In this document: piece after piece, positions 34,135 to 46,892 of the stretch | How positions within the stretch are numbered: the stretch's first letter is position 1 | How the letters are laid out: each line of letters begins with the position of its first letter | DNA from: Circinella minor | Lineage: Eukaryota > Mucoromycota > Mucoromycetes > Mucorales > Lichtheimiaceae | DNA length: 51,887 bases | Reading direction: 5' to 3' | Assembly (NCBI GenBank): GCA_016758965.1 | Contig: JAEPRB010000264.1 | Location: forward strand, 1-51,887 | Translations under genes and position numbers: made by a program | Notes under the pieces: generated by a model | The model's input: only the letters and a program-made list of their open reading frames with translations | What the model was told of the DNA's origin: nothing | Database searches by the model: none

Positions 34135-35127
34135 ATGCGTGAAATCGTAACTCTACAAGTTGGCCAACTTGCTAACTTTGTTGGCACTCATTTTTGGAAT
34201 GCTCAGGTGGATGCAAATCTGACTATTTTGAATAAAATATAAAAGGAACCAAAGATAATGGGTTGACTAATTATTATTATCTTTGTCGCAGGAAGAATAC
34301 TTTTCATACGGAACTGATCAAACAACATCTGTTACGGAACTTGATTATGATATTTTATATCGTACTGGATTTTCTCCAAATGTAGGTTTCCGAGATAAAA
34401 ATAGGTGCCTTTAATACTACACAATGGTATAAGAAAGATGCTAAAATACTTCTACGTAGGGTGGCGAGACATATACGCCACGCGTTTTAGTATATGATTT
34501 AAAAGGTGAGAGAGTTTTGCTTTGTAGAAGTTGAAAAAAAATAGAAACTGCTGACAGTGACATGTTGTTTTTCTTTAGGTGGATTTGGATCGCTTCAAAA
34601 ATACAATCAACTTTTCACAGCTGAAGCGAATGATACAGTAGATTGGTAAATTATTACAATAGTTAAAATAGAAGGACTGAAATGAGGGAGTGAAAAGGGA
34701 AGAAAATCTGATAGCGATAGTATAGGGATCAAGGTATAAACAAAGTTGTTTCAGAGCAATACCCCAAAAATGCGTATCAACAACAATTGGATCGGATGGA
34801 CGTGGATCCAAATACGCAACCCGTCGAACTAGATGATCAATCTGTCAAAACATGGTCTGATTTTAATCGAATTTATTATCACCCTTATTCTATGAATCAA
34901 GTTAGAACACATAATATGGATGATAGCATTAGTCCCTATAATTCATATTCAGTAGGCCGTCAATCTTATAGTGATTTTGAACGGGTATGTAGTTGATTCA
35001 TAATTTTCTTTTCGTCAAATCTATTCATGCCAAGTTAAAATACATTAAAATTAAAAATTTAGGAAACTGAATCATTCGACGATAATTTTCGTCATTTTGT
35101 TGAAGAATGTGATAATCTTCAGGTTTG

Positions 35128-35179
<52 letters not shown>

Positions 35180-36683
35180 TCTCTCCCTCTCTGAGTTTAT
35201 ATAAAAAGTTTACTTGTGGTTCTGGTTGTTTATTACTATCATCACTATTTTAACTATTAACATTATTAATACTTCTAACTTAGGGTTTTCAACTTCTTGC
35301 AAGTGTAGATGATGCATTCAGTGGATTTACTGAAGGACTGCTACACGATGTTCGAGACGAATTTGCAAAAACTCCTGTATTATGTTACGGTTTACAATCA
35401 GCATTATTACCAACCCAGGAACGTGCCAAGCAGCGCATTTTATTAAACAGAACACTAAGTATGACAAGAATATTGGATCTATGTTCAAGTTATATTCCAC
35501 TGTATACTCCGTCATCAAGTCATATTAGTAGGTCCGGTTTAGCGGATTATATTCATCCAAAGGTAAGTAATGGTAATTACACTATAATTCATTGATAATG
35601 TTAGAACTTAACTTATGGCCATATATATTATTATTAGTGTAATTCAATGTACCATACAAGTGCCATTATTTCATCTGCAATTGAAACGATATCTTTATCC
35701 TTTAGGTAATTTTGTTTTTGAGGCAGATCCTGGGTTGAATAATAATAACAATAATAATACTTACAATTATATATATTAAATGGGGATTATATATATAGAT
35801 TGAAGAATAATTTTACAAGTATTGGAAGTTTATGTGATAAAATGAATGGGCAGGGGACAACTCGCTTATCAGGTGTATCGCTTTCTTTGCCGTTACCGTT
35901 TTTAAAAAATGGTTTCCAACAAACCGCTGAACGATTAAAAAATAATATAGCTCCTACAATTGAGTTGACCAAACGGACACCTGTAAGTGCTTTATACCTC
36001 ATTAGAATTTTAGACTCTAGATTCTCACATTTAAATATTAGTCAAAGCAATCATTCGATGATGATGTATTCGCAGAGGATATTGTTGTTCGAGGGTTACC
36101 AAGAGGATCAGTACATGCTAATAATCAAGGATTATATGAGTACACACGTGCATTATATCACAAATTTCCACAAGCTGATCCGTAAGATTTTTTTTCTCTC
36201 TCTTTATTAGTTTTTTTGAATGATAACTCTATTTGACAAACTAAATACTCGACCTTTAATTTAGACAATTTATTGACAAAGTACCTTATCCTCTTCCAAG
36301 CTCGTATCCACGGTTCTTTAGCTATCATTGTAATAGTGAAGGATTCACGTATGTTTAATTTTAATATAAAAAAGAGATTAATTTAGAAATATATATAAAC
36401 TAATTAATACTTTTTTACTATTATTATATATAATAGAACGTCAGAAAACGAAACGGAACCTGTAAACTCGATTCCTGTCTTATCAAGAATGTATACGGGA
36501 ACAGAACTTCATGGGGAAATCGATTACCTTGCAAAGCAAGTTGAAGCTGTACCTTTTGCACAAATGTCAGATTATTCGGAAGGAGCACATGGATTAGCCC
36601 AAGCCGATTATCTCGAGCTGAAAGAAGAAATAATGCGACTATCGGATTCATATTCAAATGATTCAGAAATCATGCTTGAATAA
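34135..36683 (+). CDS. DML1: DML1/misato tubulin-like mitochondrial inheritance protein
   Basis: DML1 (animal misato/MSTO1) is a tubulin/FtsZ-related protein needed for mitochondrial DNA partitioning and morphology. Twelve short exons (34135-34206, 34292-34381, 34460-34505, 34579-34645, 34726-34984, 35063-35122, 35284-35562, 35638-35705, 35799-35982, 36042-36181, 36265-36348, 36437-36683) join in phase to 531 residues. The family start MREIVTLQVGQLANFVGTHF followed by WN is complete, then YTPRVLVYDLKGGFGSL, GFQLLASVDDAFSGFTEGL, LRDEF-like VRDEF, SSAIETISL and the C-terminal MYTGTELHGEIDYL. All sites are GT-AG; introns are about 54-160 bp, and intron 6 contains a CT microsatellite. The stop is only 58 bp from that of PDCD7 on the other strand. 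Confidence 0.93.
35131..35194 (+). repeat. (CT)n/(ATCT)n microsatellite in DML1 intron 6
   Basis: An almost pure CT run followed by ATCT units lies inside the 161-bp intron between exons 6 and 7. It would serve as a long polypyrimidine stretch. Confidence 0.95.
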
Positions 36684-36741
36684 TTAATAATGACAATTAT
36701 ATAATATTGTATGCACAGATACGCAAAAGCAAATTTTTTAT

Positions 36742-37827
36742 TTATTTTAATTGCTGATTTAGAAGATAGGATGCCCAGATCCAATTAGAAGGAGGTGCTG
36801 GTGGAACCCAAATGGGCGGTATCTTATGTTCTACAGTGGAACTGTCATCACTGTTTATATTATAACAATCCCATTGATTTCGTATTCGTCGTAGATTATC
36901 TGTGTTTTGAATTCCTTGACTCCAATATGTATATGCTTTTATATCAAGTACGTTCTTGTTATAATTCCATTTATCATCAGGATGGATATAAAGTGCTTTT
37001 TCTTTTGACTGTTGTTTATCATTATTATAATTCTCTTGTTCAAATAGTTGTTGATTTTCTTGTGTAATATTCCATGATTTGACTTTTTCAAAAAAATCGT
37101 TACCATCCTCAACAAAGAAATGACCTTTTGCTTCTAGTCGTTTTCTTCGAATATTTCGTAACTGTAACAGTTTTTCCACCAGTTTACTCAAATCGTGTAA
37201 TTTTGATTTTTTTGATAAGGATGTAAGATGTTCTGTCTTTTGTTGCTGGGATTGTTGCTATAGAAACATATTAGTTGTAGTTAGGCATATTTGGCTCCCA
37301 ATACGATGAATAAACAACGAACATAGATATAAATATTACCTGTATTCGTTGTTTTTCTTGTTGACGAACTTCCTGTTGCCAACGATCGATATCAGCATGC
37401 AATTTTCCTCGACGTTGTTCAACTTGTATTCTTCGCCTTTGTGCATTTTCAGCATGCCGTTTTCTTCCTTTCTAAATTTGGATGTTAGTGTAACCCTTTT
37501 GTTTCTTTTTCTTTTATAAGAGTCTTTACCTTTTTCCTTTCCAACTTATGCTGTTTATTAATTACTCGTTTCAAATAACTGGGATCTTGTATCTTTTGCA
37601 ATGTTGATTCCAGCGCTTTCTAGATAACGATTCCATGCTTAATATATTTTCTTCTAAAATAAGTGAAAATAATAATAATTCATGTATATATTTACGAGAG
37701 TTAATTCTGTTTTCTGTTGTTTAGCCTTGAGTTGATCATTCGACAAGTTTGTAAGTTTTTCAACGGACCCAATGTCGTTCGCTAATTGTCTTTTTAGTTC
37801 TATGATGTGTACAGGAGCCGTTTTCAT
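36742..37827 (-). CDS. PDCD7 / U11-59K minor spliceosome protein
   Basis: PDCD7 (U11/U12-59K) is a structural component of the U11/U12 di-snRNP, which recognises U12-type introns. Four exons, 37827-37696, 37619-37530, 37471-37340 and 37257-36742, encode 289 residues (human about 485, with a longer Pro-rich N-terminus). The protein is mainly charged coiled coil (KKGRKRHAENAQRRRI, RWQQEVRQEKQRIQ). The C-terminal signature is clear: LLQLRNIRRKRLEAKGHFF, YWSQGIQNTDNLRRIRNQWD and IPPIWVPPAPPSNWIWASYL, corresponding to the IRHDWDQY and PQGWVLPPLPSNDIWA segments of the animal protein. All junctions are in phase. The ATG was chosen as the first in the open frame. The convergent DML1 stop is 58 bp away, and the YTP1-like stop lies 142 bp upstream in the same orientation. 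Confidence 0.85.
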
Positions 37828-37969
37828 CAATCTTATTTTTACTGATAAAAGAGCTAGTTTATTTATAAAAAAAATAAAGAGGGGTAATAGAGAGAGAAAA
37901 ATTACAAGAGATAACTGTGGATATGAGAAAGAATCTATAATTTTAAAAGAGTAAAAAAAAATTGTGGAA

Positions 37970-39800
37970 TTACAAATGATGAGGTCCATCATTTCTAATC
38001 CTAGCCTTCAGCTCCATAGCATCGTCATTATCATTATCATCCTCAAGAAAATCAGAACCTGCATCATGCAACGTTTCAGTATCAAGGTTGGATGGGTTAT
38101 TTGAAGGAAGTTCACTATAATCACCACCACTATCGTCAGGTTGTGTATGTGTATTTGCGGATGGCTCGTAATGTGTCAATTTTTCCCAAAGTAAAATGAG
38201 GACCAAGGCAAATAGGAATACAGCAAAACCAAAAGAGAGTAACACGTTGCTATAAGAGCTCACATCAATCATAGAGTTATTTAAATACATGAGTTGTTCT
38301 TCAGTAGATCCCATAAACAAATGACCTGCAAGAATAAGAGTCTAAGAAGATATGATACCTTATTAATTTTTTTTTACTCTTCTCTCTTTTTGGTTTTAAC
38401 ACATATTATTAACATATTGATATTGAAATATTATTAACATATTGATATTGAGCTTACCAACGGAGGTAAATATTGCCAAGGAGAAATATTGAAATCACCT
38501 TCTTTCCATACAAAACAAATTTCAACGATTCTACTCAATCCACCAGCCATTAACATGTAACCAAAATAAGAATGAATTTGTCCACTATTAGGTACATGTT
38601 GTGCATGACCTTGAAAAGCAGCAGCTGTAAGAATGATAAGAACAGATGGGACTACACTTCGTTTACCATTTCTACTAAGAACGATACCAACAAGACCTGC
38701 AATCCACCAAATGATACCCATAGATGTATGCTGATAATCACCATGGTTCCAGTCTTGTCCCCATCTAGTTATTTAATTTATTCTCAGTTACGTACTACAC
38801 TATTTTTCTTATCTGGAAAAAAAAAAAGAATCGCGTTTTTTACCTGTGTTCTGTAAATGTATTGACAATACCCCACAACATTATGACCCAGCTATCATAC
38901 CATTCTTGACTCTTTCCACGACGCAACAACCATGGTCCACCCACACGCAATGACAACAATAATAAGATACCATATCCAACAAATGATGAGCCCATGATAA
39001 AATGGGCAAGACATTGTCCAGTTGAATCTAATTTTCATACATTTTTGCCATCCAAAATGAGTTGTTCTGCTATATTGATATGCAACTAGAAAATATAAAT
39101 ATAACTGACCTCCATAACAAAATCCAACACTGGCAATAACGCCTAATACGATTTGGACATAACCGATAACGGGTACCAACGCCCCAAGGACTTTGTGAAA
39201 CCGTACAAAAAAAGGCCGAAACCGGCCATGAATACCACTTTCCCAATGGAGTTTAAGGTATCCACCAAGAATAAGCTGTCCAACTACTGACCATATAACA
39301 ATCGATGCAAACCAGCGGTGTGCAATATGAGGTTCCTAGATAACAAAACAAAACACAAGGAAAACAATTGATAAATATTATGTATATTAAATGTATGGCT
39401 GTGTGCGTCAGTACATATACTGTGTGGTGTTTTTAATTTTCTTACATAGTTACGTCCAGCATGAGCATGAGCTAAAAAGTAACCAACAACAAAAAAAACT
39501 GTTCCTAAAATTTGTACAGGAACATGCCATCGGTTTTTTGATAAGCCTAATACCATGCCAATGGGGTAAAGAAAGCCAAATGCTACACCAATAACAAAAT
39601 TATAATTAGCTTAAAAGAAAATCATCGTTATATAATGAGTTATGTCACTTTGTTGGCCATATACCTATCACCATAAAAGTAATATGTAGTGCCATAATAA
39701 AACCTATAGGTTCATCGGTAGCAGCACTTGATTTAAATACAGAAGGGTCAAGGTCGTGTGTATGACCTGTTGCTGCATGTGAATGTTCGTGATCATCCAT
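37970..39800 (-). CDS. YTP1-like multi-pass membrane protein (DUF2427-Ytp1)
   Basis: This membrane protein has the fungal Ytp1 layout: an N-terminal cytochrome-b561-like DUF2427 half and a C-terminal Ytp1 half, about 12 hydrophobic helices. Function is not established for the family. Six exons, 39800-39665, 39582-39446, 39335-39110, 39027-38844, 38764-38458 and 38341-37970, give 453 residues (yeast Ytp1 about 459). Landmarks are the His-rich start MDDHEHSHAATGHTHD, AHAHAGRNY, EPHIAHRWFA, RFHKVLGALVPVIGYVQ, CLAHFIMGSSF, WNHGDYQHTSMGIIWWIAGL, HLFMGSTEEQ and an acidic cytosolic tail. Conserved His residues in helices could bind haem, as in b561 proteins. The ATG is uncertain: an acceptor-like TTTTTTTTAG precedes CEKPDMDDH, so an upstream exon with a signal peptide may be missing. 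For exon 6 the acceptor at 38342 keeps the frame; the CAG 15 bp later does not. Confidence 0.85.
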
Positions 39801-40773
39801 GTCTGGTTTCTCACAACTAAAAAAAAAGAAAAAAAAAAGTTTCAATCAAATTGGCAATAAAACCATAACAAAACATACCAAGCACGGGTAAATAGTTTCA
39901 GCGAATTTTTTGTGTATAGTTATAATATTCAGATATATGATCGAATCAGACATCATTTCGATGAATATATGCTATAAGTATGATTATTATTGTTACTGAT
40001 AAAACAATCAAGCCTATACACGGTTTGACAAAATAATGCAATTTTAAGAGAAAAATTGATTAATGTATGTAAAAATGCAATTCTAAGTTCTTTTTGCAAC
40101 GTTAATGTTGTGGAAGCAAAATTGATGTAAGTCTCGTTCTAATGTGTGCAACTATCCCTGTTTTTTAATTCTTAATTAAAAGGTCGCTTTTTTAGATAAA
40201 TTACCACGCTTTATAGTAAAAATACATCTCTTGTTAAACAATAGCATGTAATTTTTTTAAGTTAGAGCCTTGAATAGTGTTCTTCCAAATTGTTTCCTTG
40301 GAAATATTCTTGACCTTGTATTTATTAATGTACAACCGTGTTTATGTGATATTTTAGGGCACATAATTTAAAGCTCCTTATCAAGGTACGTTTTATAGGG
40401 ATGTGATCCATGGAACCGGAATATATACTACATAATATGACATATAGCTCTTTCAAAGTCGATAAAGCCACTGTACGTACAAATACTCGTTAATAACTTT
40501 ACTACTTAATTTTTGTTGTTTCAAGCGAACTATTCTCTTTTTATTTAATTGTTCAGTATAGTAAAAATAATCTGTACAGTATATTTGTCAATAATTGTTC
40601 ATTTTACAATGCTAACTTTACTGTAGTATAACCTACATACTTGACTGTTACTGATTAACTATTGCTTTCACCATCATCAACCACTTGGTTTCAGGTCCGA
40701 AAAAAAAAGGTTATGTTTTCCCGACAATTCAGTTGCATTTTTTATCACTTTTTTTTAATATACAAATTATAAA
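39801..40773. other. Divergent intergenic region, YTP1-like / RPC9
   Basis: About 970 bp between two divergent genes. It should contain both promoters and perhaps a first exon of the YTP1-like gene near 39870-39920, where a GTATGT donor occurs on the minus strand. No RNA gene or other ORF is supported. Confidence 0.45.
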
Positions 40774-41416
40774 ATGATCATTGAAAATCCACGAGCTGCA
40801 ATGTTGAGTAACTTTGAAGTACTCCAATTATTAGAAGAGCAACAAGCGAAACAAAAAAAAGCACAAGATTCTACCAATGGTATTAGTGTACCAGAAAACC
40901 TACGCACTGTCCAATTCGAGGTATGTTTTAATCTTTTGTGTTTAGTTTGAATCATAAAAGATCGAGCGAGATCTAAAAATCCAACTTCTTATACTTATAT
41001 GCTTATACATTATACTATGTAGTTGGCTGAATATTTGAAAGAAACATCATGTGGAACTCAAGATCAAAAGCAAGTAAAAGAATTCATGGAAGCCATGAAA
41101 TCATACGAATTGACCATGGCAGAAAAATTACAATTGTTAAACTTAAGGCCACGAAGTGCTGTAGAAATATATCTTGTAAGTTTAAGTGTGACGAATGAAA
41201 TGGTTGGGGTAGAAGAGAGAAAGTCTTACAGAACCACTAAAATTAGATTAATAATTAAACACCAAAAAAAAATTCTGTTAGTTAATCGAAGAATGTGAAG
41301 AGCGGTTTTCGGAAGACCAATTAGAAGAAATGTTGGAAACTGTATTAAGTGCGTTACCACGAGATGATGATGAATTAATGGAAGAAGAATACGATGAAGA
41401 ACAGCAACAAGATTGA
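40774..41416 (+). CDS. RPC17: RNA polymerase III subunit RPC9 (Rpc17/CRCP)
   Basis: RPC9 pairs with RPC8 (Rpc25) to form the stalk of RNA polymerase III, the counterpart of Rpb4/Rpb7, and is needed for initiation with TFIIIB. Three exons, 40774-40920, 41023-41175 and 41282-41416, encode 144 residues, normal for the family. MIIENPRAAMLSNFEVLQLL at the start matches the conserved N-terminus. The HRDC-like fold follows with LAEYLKETSCGTQ, FMEAMKSYELTMAEKLQLLN and LRPRSAVEIYLLIEECEERF, then an acidic tail ending EEQQQD. Introns are GT-AG and in phase 0. The RPC9 rather than RPB4 assignment rests on the N-terminus and on NLRPRSAVEIYLLIEE. Confidence 0.92.
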
Positions 41417-44279
41417 TTATCATGAATACAAAAATACATCGACAACATCATCACTATCATCGTCATTATTATTCTTATTATTCAACAAATTATTTCCAGT
41501 ACTCCAAATCTTCAGCAAAAAAAATAATAATATTCATGAATTACACTTCAAATGCATCTCGACCTTATTTGGCGGTATAACGTATCACCGAATCATCGAT
41601 CATGAGTATACAATGAAAAGGATACTAAAATAGTAGCATAAAGAACTGTTTTCTTATTCATCAAAATAATAAAGCATATAGCAATCAACAACATATTTGA
41701 TATATGTAGTATATGTATGACATATACACTATTAAAGGAACGATTATAAACATTCTCAACTTGTTCCTTACAAATACTATGATAATAATATAAATTTACA
41801 AAAGTCCAATTAAGAAACATCTGTGTTATAAATCCAAGCCATTTACAGGTCGAGAGGTATTCATATATCAATAAATTTGTAATATACCAGGAAGTGAACA
41901 ACAGTTGCTGTGTAATTTGAAAATGAACTATATGGTCCTCCTTGAAGCATCCTTATCTTCAGACATATTGAAAATATATATTGACCATTACAATTTAGTT
42001 GGTAGAAATAAAGAATGATGTACTAAAATTAAGACACAAAAGTTAAGCACCAGTTTAGTTGTAAAATGCTCATGATCTGGTGGTTAGTGGTAGGGTTTAC
42101 TCTGATCGCTGTGTGATGATATACCTCATCAACAATTATTATTGATCAACACAAATGGGGACAGGCCCCAGATTTTTTGAGAATTATGATCTTGATGCTA
42201 ATAAAAAATGACCTTGGTAAGGTAGCGTTACTGGTTACATCTTTACTAATAAAAGAGACGAGAAAGACTATCCGGACAATCAACCAAGATATAGCCCATG
42301 TTCAATTCTAATAAGAATCTCGGAAATGTTTTAACTACAATGGTGGTAAAGCATCTGATCTTGAAGTCACGGTATTGTTATCAAGATAACCTGAACTATA
42401 TATTTGTCCAATGTGATCTTTTATTATAATCTTCTTCAGCACCGACAATTCAGCACTATTATATGTCGTCTAGGCAAGAGGAATGTGATATCATGAACTT
42501 GAATCCTTCTTTCTATTTTTAAACGCTGGTGCACATATTCTATGGATAAGCACGATATATGATTCAACAATGTTGAATAATCTGCTTTCTTGTCAATGAA
42601 ATTCGGAAAGTATAAAAATAAAGCGGTGGATGAACTAGTAAGCTCCAGTCAAATATTGTTCCCAAAAAAATACCTGATAAGATTTGACAACTTATTTTAT
42701 TTGACACTTTCCCCATCAAGGCTTATAATTAGCAAACTCTTGTAGATCTAAATTGGACAAATAGGTTTAAGAATATAAAACATAATCATCCAGAAAACTG
42801 CTTTCCCATTCTCTGGGTAAATTTGTACTATATCTTTAGTCTTGGAAGTAATTATTGTTTTCAAGTTCTTCCGCTCATAATCTTTACTCTATTTTTAAAC
42901 AATGATGTATATACTTTAAGTCTACTATATTTGTATTGAAAAACGGTGGGCTTGCTGACCTTATTACCCGAAAGAGGTTCGACCTTTAACACCAACTGGT
43001 ACAACAATATTAGCCAACTGTTGATGATTATATAGACCAAAAGATTCATAAATTAGCGAGTATCACCGATTACCATCGTAAGCAGTAATTATATAAGGAA
43101 TACCTCTTCCAGAAGCAACGGATGATGTAACAACAGTGCTTCACGATGCTAATAGCCAGATTATGGAAAAGATTTTTCGACTCTCTATTTACATTCCTGG
43201 TTACGGACTCCTCAAATTAATGTTATATCAAGTAGTAGACAGTAACTCAACATATTATCAGAAAAGAAGATAACTATGTAAGCAATGAGACCCTTTCAGT
43301 GAATTAGTTCAAAATCTCTAACGAACGGTTAGTATTCTTGATATATTTCTATTAATCCAAAAACTCTTTGCTCAATTATATCACTGCAAATGTAAAACGG
43401 ATAAGTGTAAAGGTAGTAAGAGTTATATCTCAAAACGATATATTTATTATAACAATGCTTGGAATATTCTTTCGCAATGTAATCAATCACCATAATATTT
43501 GTTCATCTTATTTCAAGGTGAATGCAAAACTGAAGATGAATCAAGCTAGTACATGTAAGGGAATTGCTACAGACACTCCACTTTTATATTTTTTCAAAGG
43601 CACGACCACAATTTGATATAATTACGTCGTATCCTGCCATTTATACACTATCTATATAGTTATTATAGTTATATAACCTAAAATGTTTTATGGAACTTAT
43701 ATTAGCAACTCAACATTTTATGAATAACAGCCAATATTTCTTATCTTTTCTCACCATATCATTATGTACACAAGTGGGAGTTGTAGTTCATATGAAGACA
43801 AGATAAACGAGCAATAAGTTTCCTTTCAATGCTACATACGAGTGATCAAATAAACGCTATTGGTGTTGATAGCTCTGTTACTATAGTTTGTATATACCAA
43901 GTAATTGTTTTATAACTTTTTATTTGTGCGGTGTCCATAGCAACTCCCAACGTGTAATTGTTACTAAGATACCATGGTTCATAAAAAAGTTCTTATACAG
44001 AACCTATTATTTTTGCCACCACAAATAGGGTTTGCGCCTATATTAGTATGGATAATTATAAATTAATACTCTTGATTATATGTTTGCTCATATGACAAGG
44101 ATAGTCAACATCTTGAAAAGTATGAAGGTTATTTTTATGCTGCTTTTATAATCTGCTTGGTAAAATCTTTGTTGCGGTGCTAGAATACAAACAGACAGTT
44201 TTTTAACATAATTTCCTTAGAACATTATTAATATGGTTCCTTCTTTTTATTTTTCATAAAAGCAAGATATATAACAGCA
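41417..44279. other. 2.9-kb region without a recognisable gene
   Basis: No feature can be named. Base composition is a little less AT-extreme than the gaps elsewhere. Minus-strand frames between about 43130 and 42700 give runs such as PYIITAYDGNR and ANIVVPVGVKGRTSFG, broken by frequent stops, which looks like an old decayed coding sequence, possibly transposon-derived. The last 200 bp hold the TAP42 promoter. Confidence 0.4.
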
Positions 44280-45618
44280 ATGGATAATCTATCACTAGGA
44301 GAACTTTTCAAAACAGGTCAAGCCCTTATTAACGAACTTGAAGAAACTTCGCTTCCAAGCATCGACTTGGCGTACCAAACGAAGGTGCGCGATGGACTTG
44401 GTCGATTGGAACGAGCCAACGATCTTGTACGGCAGTTGTCAGTCTTTAGTTCCAACGAAATACTCGACGATATAAATACACAAGACTTACGATTTTTATT
44501 GATCCCGATATATCTTGGCGATTTGACTCTCAAAATAACTGATCCCAGTGGAAATCGTGGATTGATCTTGGAAACTGCAAAGGTAACAAGAGAATCTTTT
44601 GAGAGCCATTAAACATTTTAACTATCAATCTTTTTGTGAATATATTGTTTTGATATGATATGATAATTTTTTGTCGAAATTCTAGAATTATTTTCTCTCA
44701 TTTTTGAGCACATGTGAAGAACACCAATTAATGCGCGAAGAAGATCTACGTGTATATAAACATAGACAAGAACAGGCAGCAGGAACCATTACTCCCCCCA
44801 TTATGAGACTCAACCCGGCCCAACAACGACAACAGAAGATTGATCAATATAAACGAGAAAAAGCAGCCGAGAATCAACTTAAAGTTTTACGGACACAATT
44901 GGATAATATTGACAATGGAACAAACAACGACTTGGATGATATGGAGCGCGACTGGGTTCTTGCTTCCATACAATTGTATATCATAAAGGCTCTACAACAC
45001 TTACAGTCTATCGATCAAGAATTAGTTATGGTTAAGGAAATGGAGGCAATGACAAACGATCGGCGACGGATGATGCCAAGTAAGAGTGGACAACGCCAAG
45101 AGGAGCCGATTCGGGATCAGCGGACATCGCCACCTACATGGGGTCGTGATAAGCCATTATTGAATAAACAAGGACGACCATTACAACCTTTTGTGATTAC
45201 CAACAAGCGAGAAGAACTTCGGGATCAAGTATTCAGACCTGGGTGGAGTCTACCAACTATGACAATTGATGAATACCTTGAGCAAGAAGAAGAACGAGGA
45301 AATATTATTAAAGGAGGGTATGTGTTGCTCCAATGCAGGAATAATGTTAAAAAACGGCTCTGTAATGATAATTTGATATAACATATTTATATATTTCTAG
45401 TGGGAAAACACCACCAGAAAAAGAAGAAATTGATGATAATGATTATGAAGCACTGGACGCAGAAACAATGAAAAAGCGAGAATGGGACGAGTTCACTGAA
45501 GCAAATCCAAAAGGATGGGGTATGTTTTTTTTTATCTTAGTATTAGTTTTATAAAGGAAAAAATAGATGATTGACATACTTACACTCATTAATAGGTAAT
45601 CGTGGAAATAAAGGATAG
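44280..45618 (+). CDS. TAP42: TAP42/IGBP1 (alpha4) PP2A regulatory protein
   Basis: TAP42 binds the catalytic subunits of PP2A-type phosphatases and links them to TOR signalling. Four exons, 44280-44582, 44686-45317, 45401-45519 and 45596-45618, encode 358 residues (yeast Tap42 366). The N-terminal helical repeat domain has LGELFKTGQALINELE, LRFLLIPIYLGDLTLKI and NYFLSFLSTCEEHQLM; charged helices (REEDLRVYKHRQEQAAG, QQKIDQYKREKAAE) bind the phosphatase. The C-terminal signature is SLPTMTIDEYLEQEEERGNI with GG, followed by WDEFTEANPKGWGNRGNKG completed by a 23-nt last exon. Both later junctions keep the frame (GG|T and G|GT). The gene is isolated, with 2.9 kb of empty sequence upstream and 1.2 kb downstream. 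Confidence 0.95.
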
Positions 45619-46859
45619 TATTCGTAAATGAAAATAAAAGTATCATCACCATCATTATGGAGCTACAATATTTTACACTGTTTATCTTTGCTTTTGATAA
45701 TCACGCCTTTTTATATAAATATATACCAACACCACTTTTTAACATTGTCCGGACCAAATAATAGGATATATCATTGATATATAAATTAGAAAAAGGAACT
45801 GAAACGGGGGGGGGATGAGTGAATGTGAGGTGCTTATGTTTAACGAGAATAAACACAGATACGTTTTATAAACTTCAAAAATTATTGTATGCTGATAAAA
45901 GAGTCTATCTATAGTGGTTTATTTTGTGCTTGCTAACTTACTTGGACATTCAAAACTTTACAACTTGCAGTAGAAAGTAATTCAAAACGAACATGTGAGA
46001 TGGCCAAAACGGAATAATTGTTAAAGGCGACCGTCACGTTATCTGGTTAAATAGGGAGATCTATCTATACGCTACTTAAAGATGCGAACGACAGCTTCCT
46101 CTAAAACTCCATATGAAAATGTTGCTTTGGTGGACTATCCCTAATATCCATAATTCTGTTAAATATAAGAAAAAAAGAAATAAAGAGCATTAGCGATAGG
46201 GAACCGCATCAGTGACCCAAGTTTTAAAAATAAAATACTGAGTAGATGTGATAGCAGCTATGATAATAATGTTATTATTACTGTTATCAGTATATAGAGT
46301 TTACATAGTGCTTCAACAAGACGAGTTATCTATTAAAATATATAATAGTGAACACGACAAATCAGCCCCCTTGATGAATTGAGTATCAAGCATTGAAAAA
46401 ACGGGTTAATTTAACAAGGTCGTTCAGCCATTAAATATATCAAACGATAGTTGCTATTACTATGCACTATGTATATAATAGTTTACACTATTTAAAAAGA
46501 CTACGAACTTCGTGGCACTAAAAAAACACTTCGAAAAGGAAAAAAATAGACTCTTACCGATTTGTTTATAGAATGGTTTTTTTATGGGGTAACCTTGTGA
46601 TGGATATAGATGACTCTTCTTATAATATTAGTTGAACAAAAACGATGGTAGATTTAATATAGTCATGAATCACTATACAGGCATACTGTTAATGGCTACG
46701 CACATATAAATGTAAAGTGTTTACCCAACAAAAGAAGAGATATTAAGTCAGTTCCCTTCCAACCAGTATAAAAAAATAGAATCTTTTATACAGATTTTTC
46801 TATCAAGTGACTAATCCCTAGCAAATAAAACCGTTCATAGAAGCTAGTATTGCAATATG
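45619..46859. other. 1.2-kb intergenic region after TAP42
   Basis: Nothing recognisable beyond a run of nine G at 45807-45815. AT-rich, no open frame with family motifs. Confidence 0.5.
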
Positions 46860-46880
46860 GCAACAGCATGAAGCTGTTGC
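46860..46880. repeat. Perfect 8-bp hairpin GCAACAGC/GCTGTTGC
   Basis: A perfect dyad with a 5-nt loop (ATGAA) lies 13-15 bp before the first minisatellite unit. It may be part of the same repeated element. Confidence 0.85.
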
Positions 46881-46892
46881 ACGTCAATAAAA

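Noticed and set aside
38326..38329. CAG acceptor at the start of the last YTP1-like exon
   Set aside because: Using it shifts the frame. The TAG 15 bp upstream keeps phase and yields TLILAGHLFMGS, as expected for the family.
42060..42130. tRNA-like string (GGTGGTTAGTGGTAGGGTT)
   Set aside because: It resembles a tRNA D-arm, but no B-box (GGTTCGANTCC) or acceptor pairing follows at the right distance.
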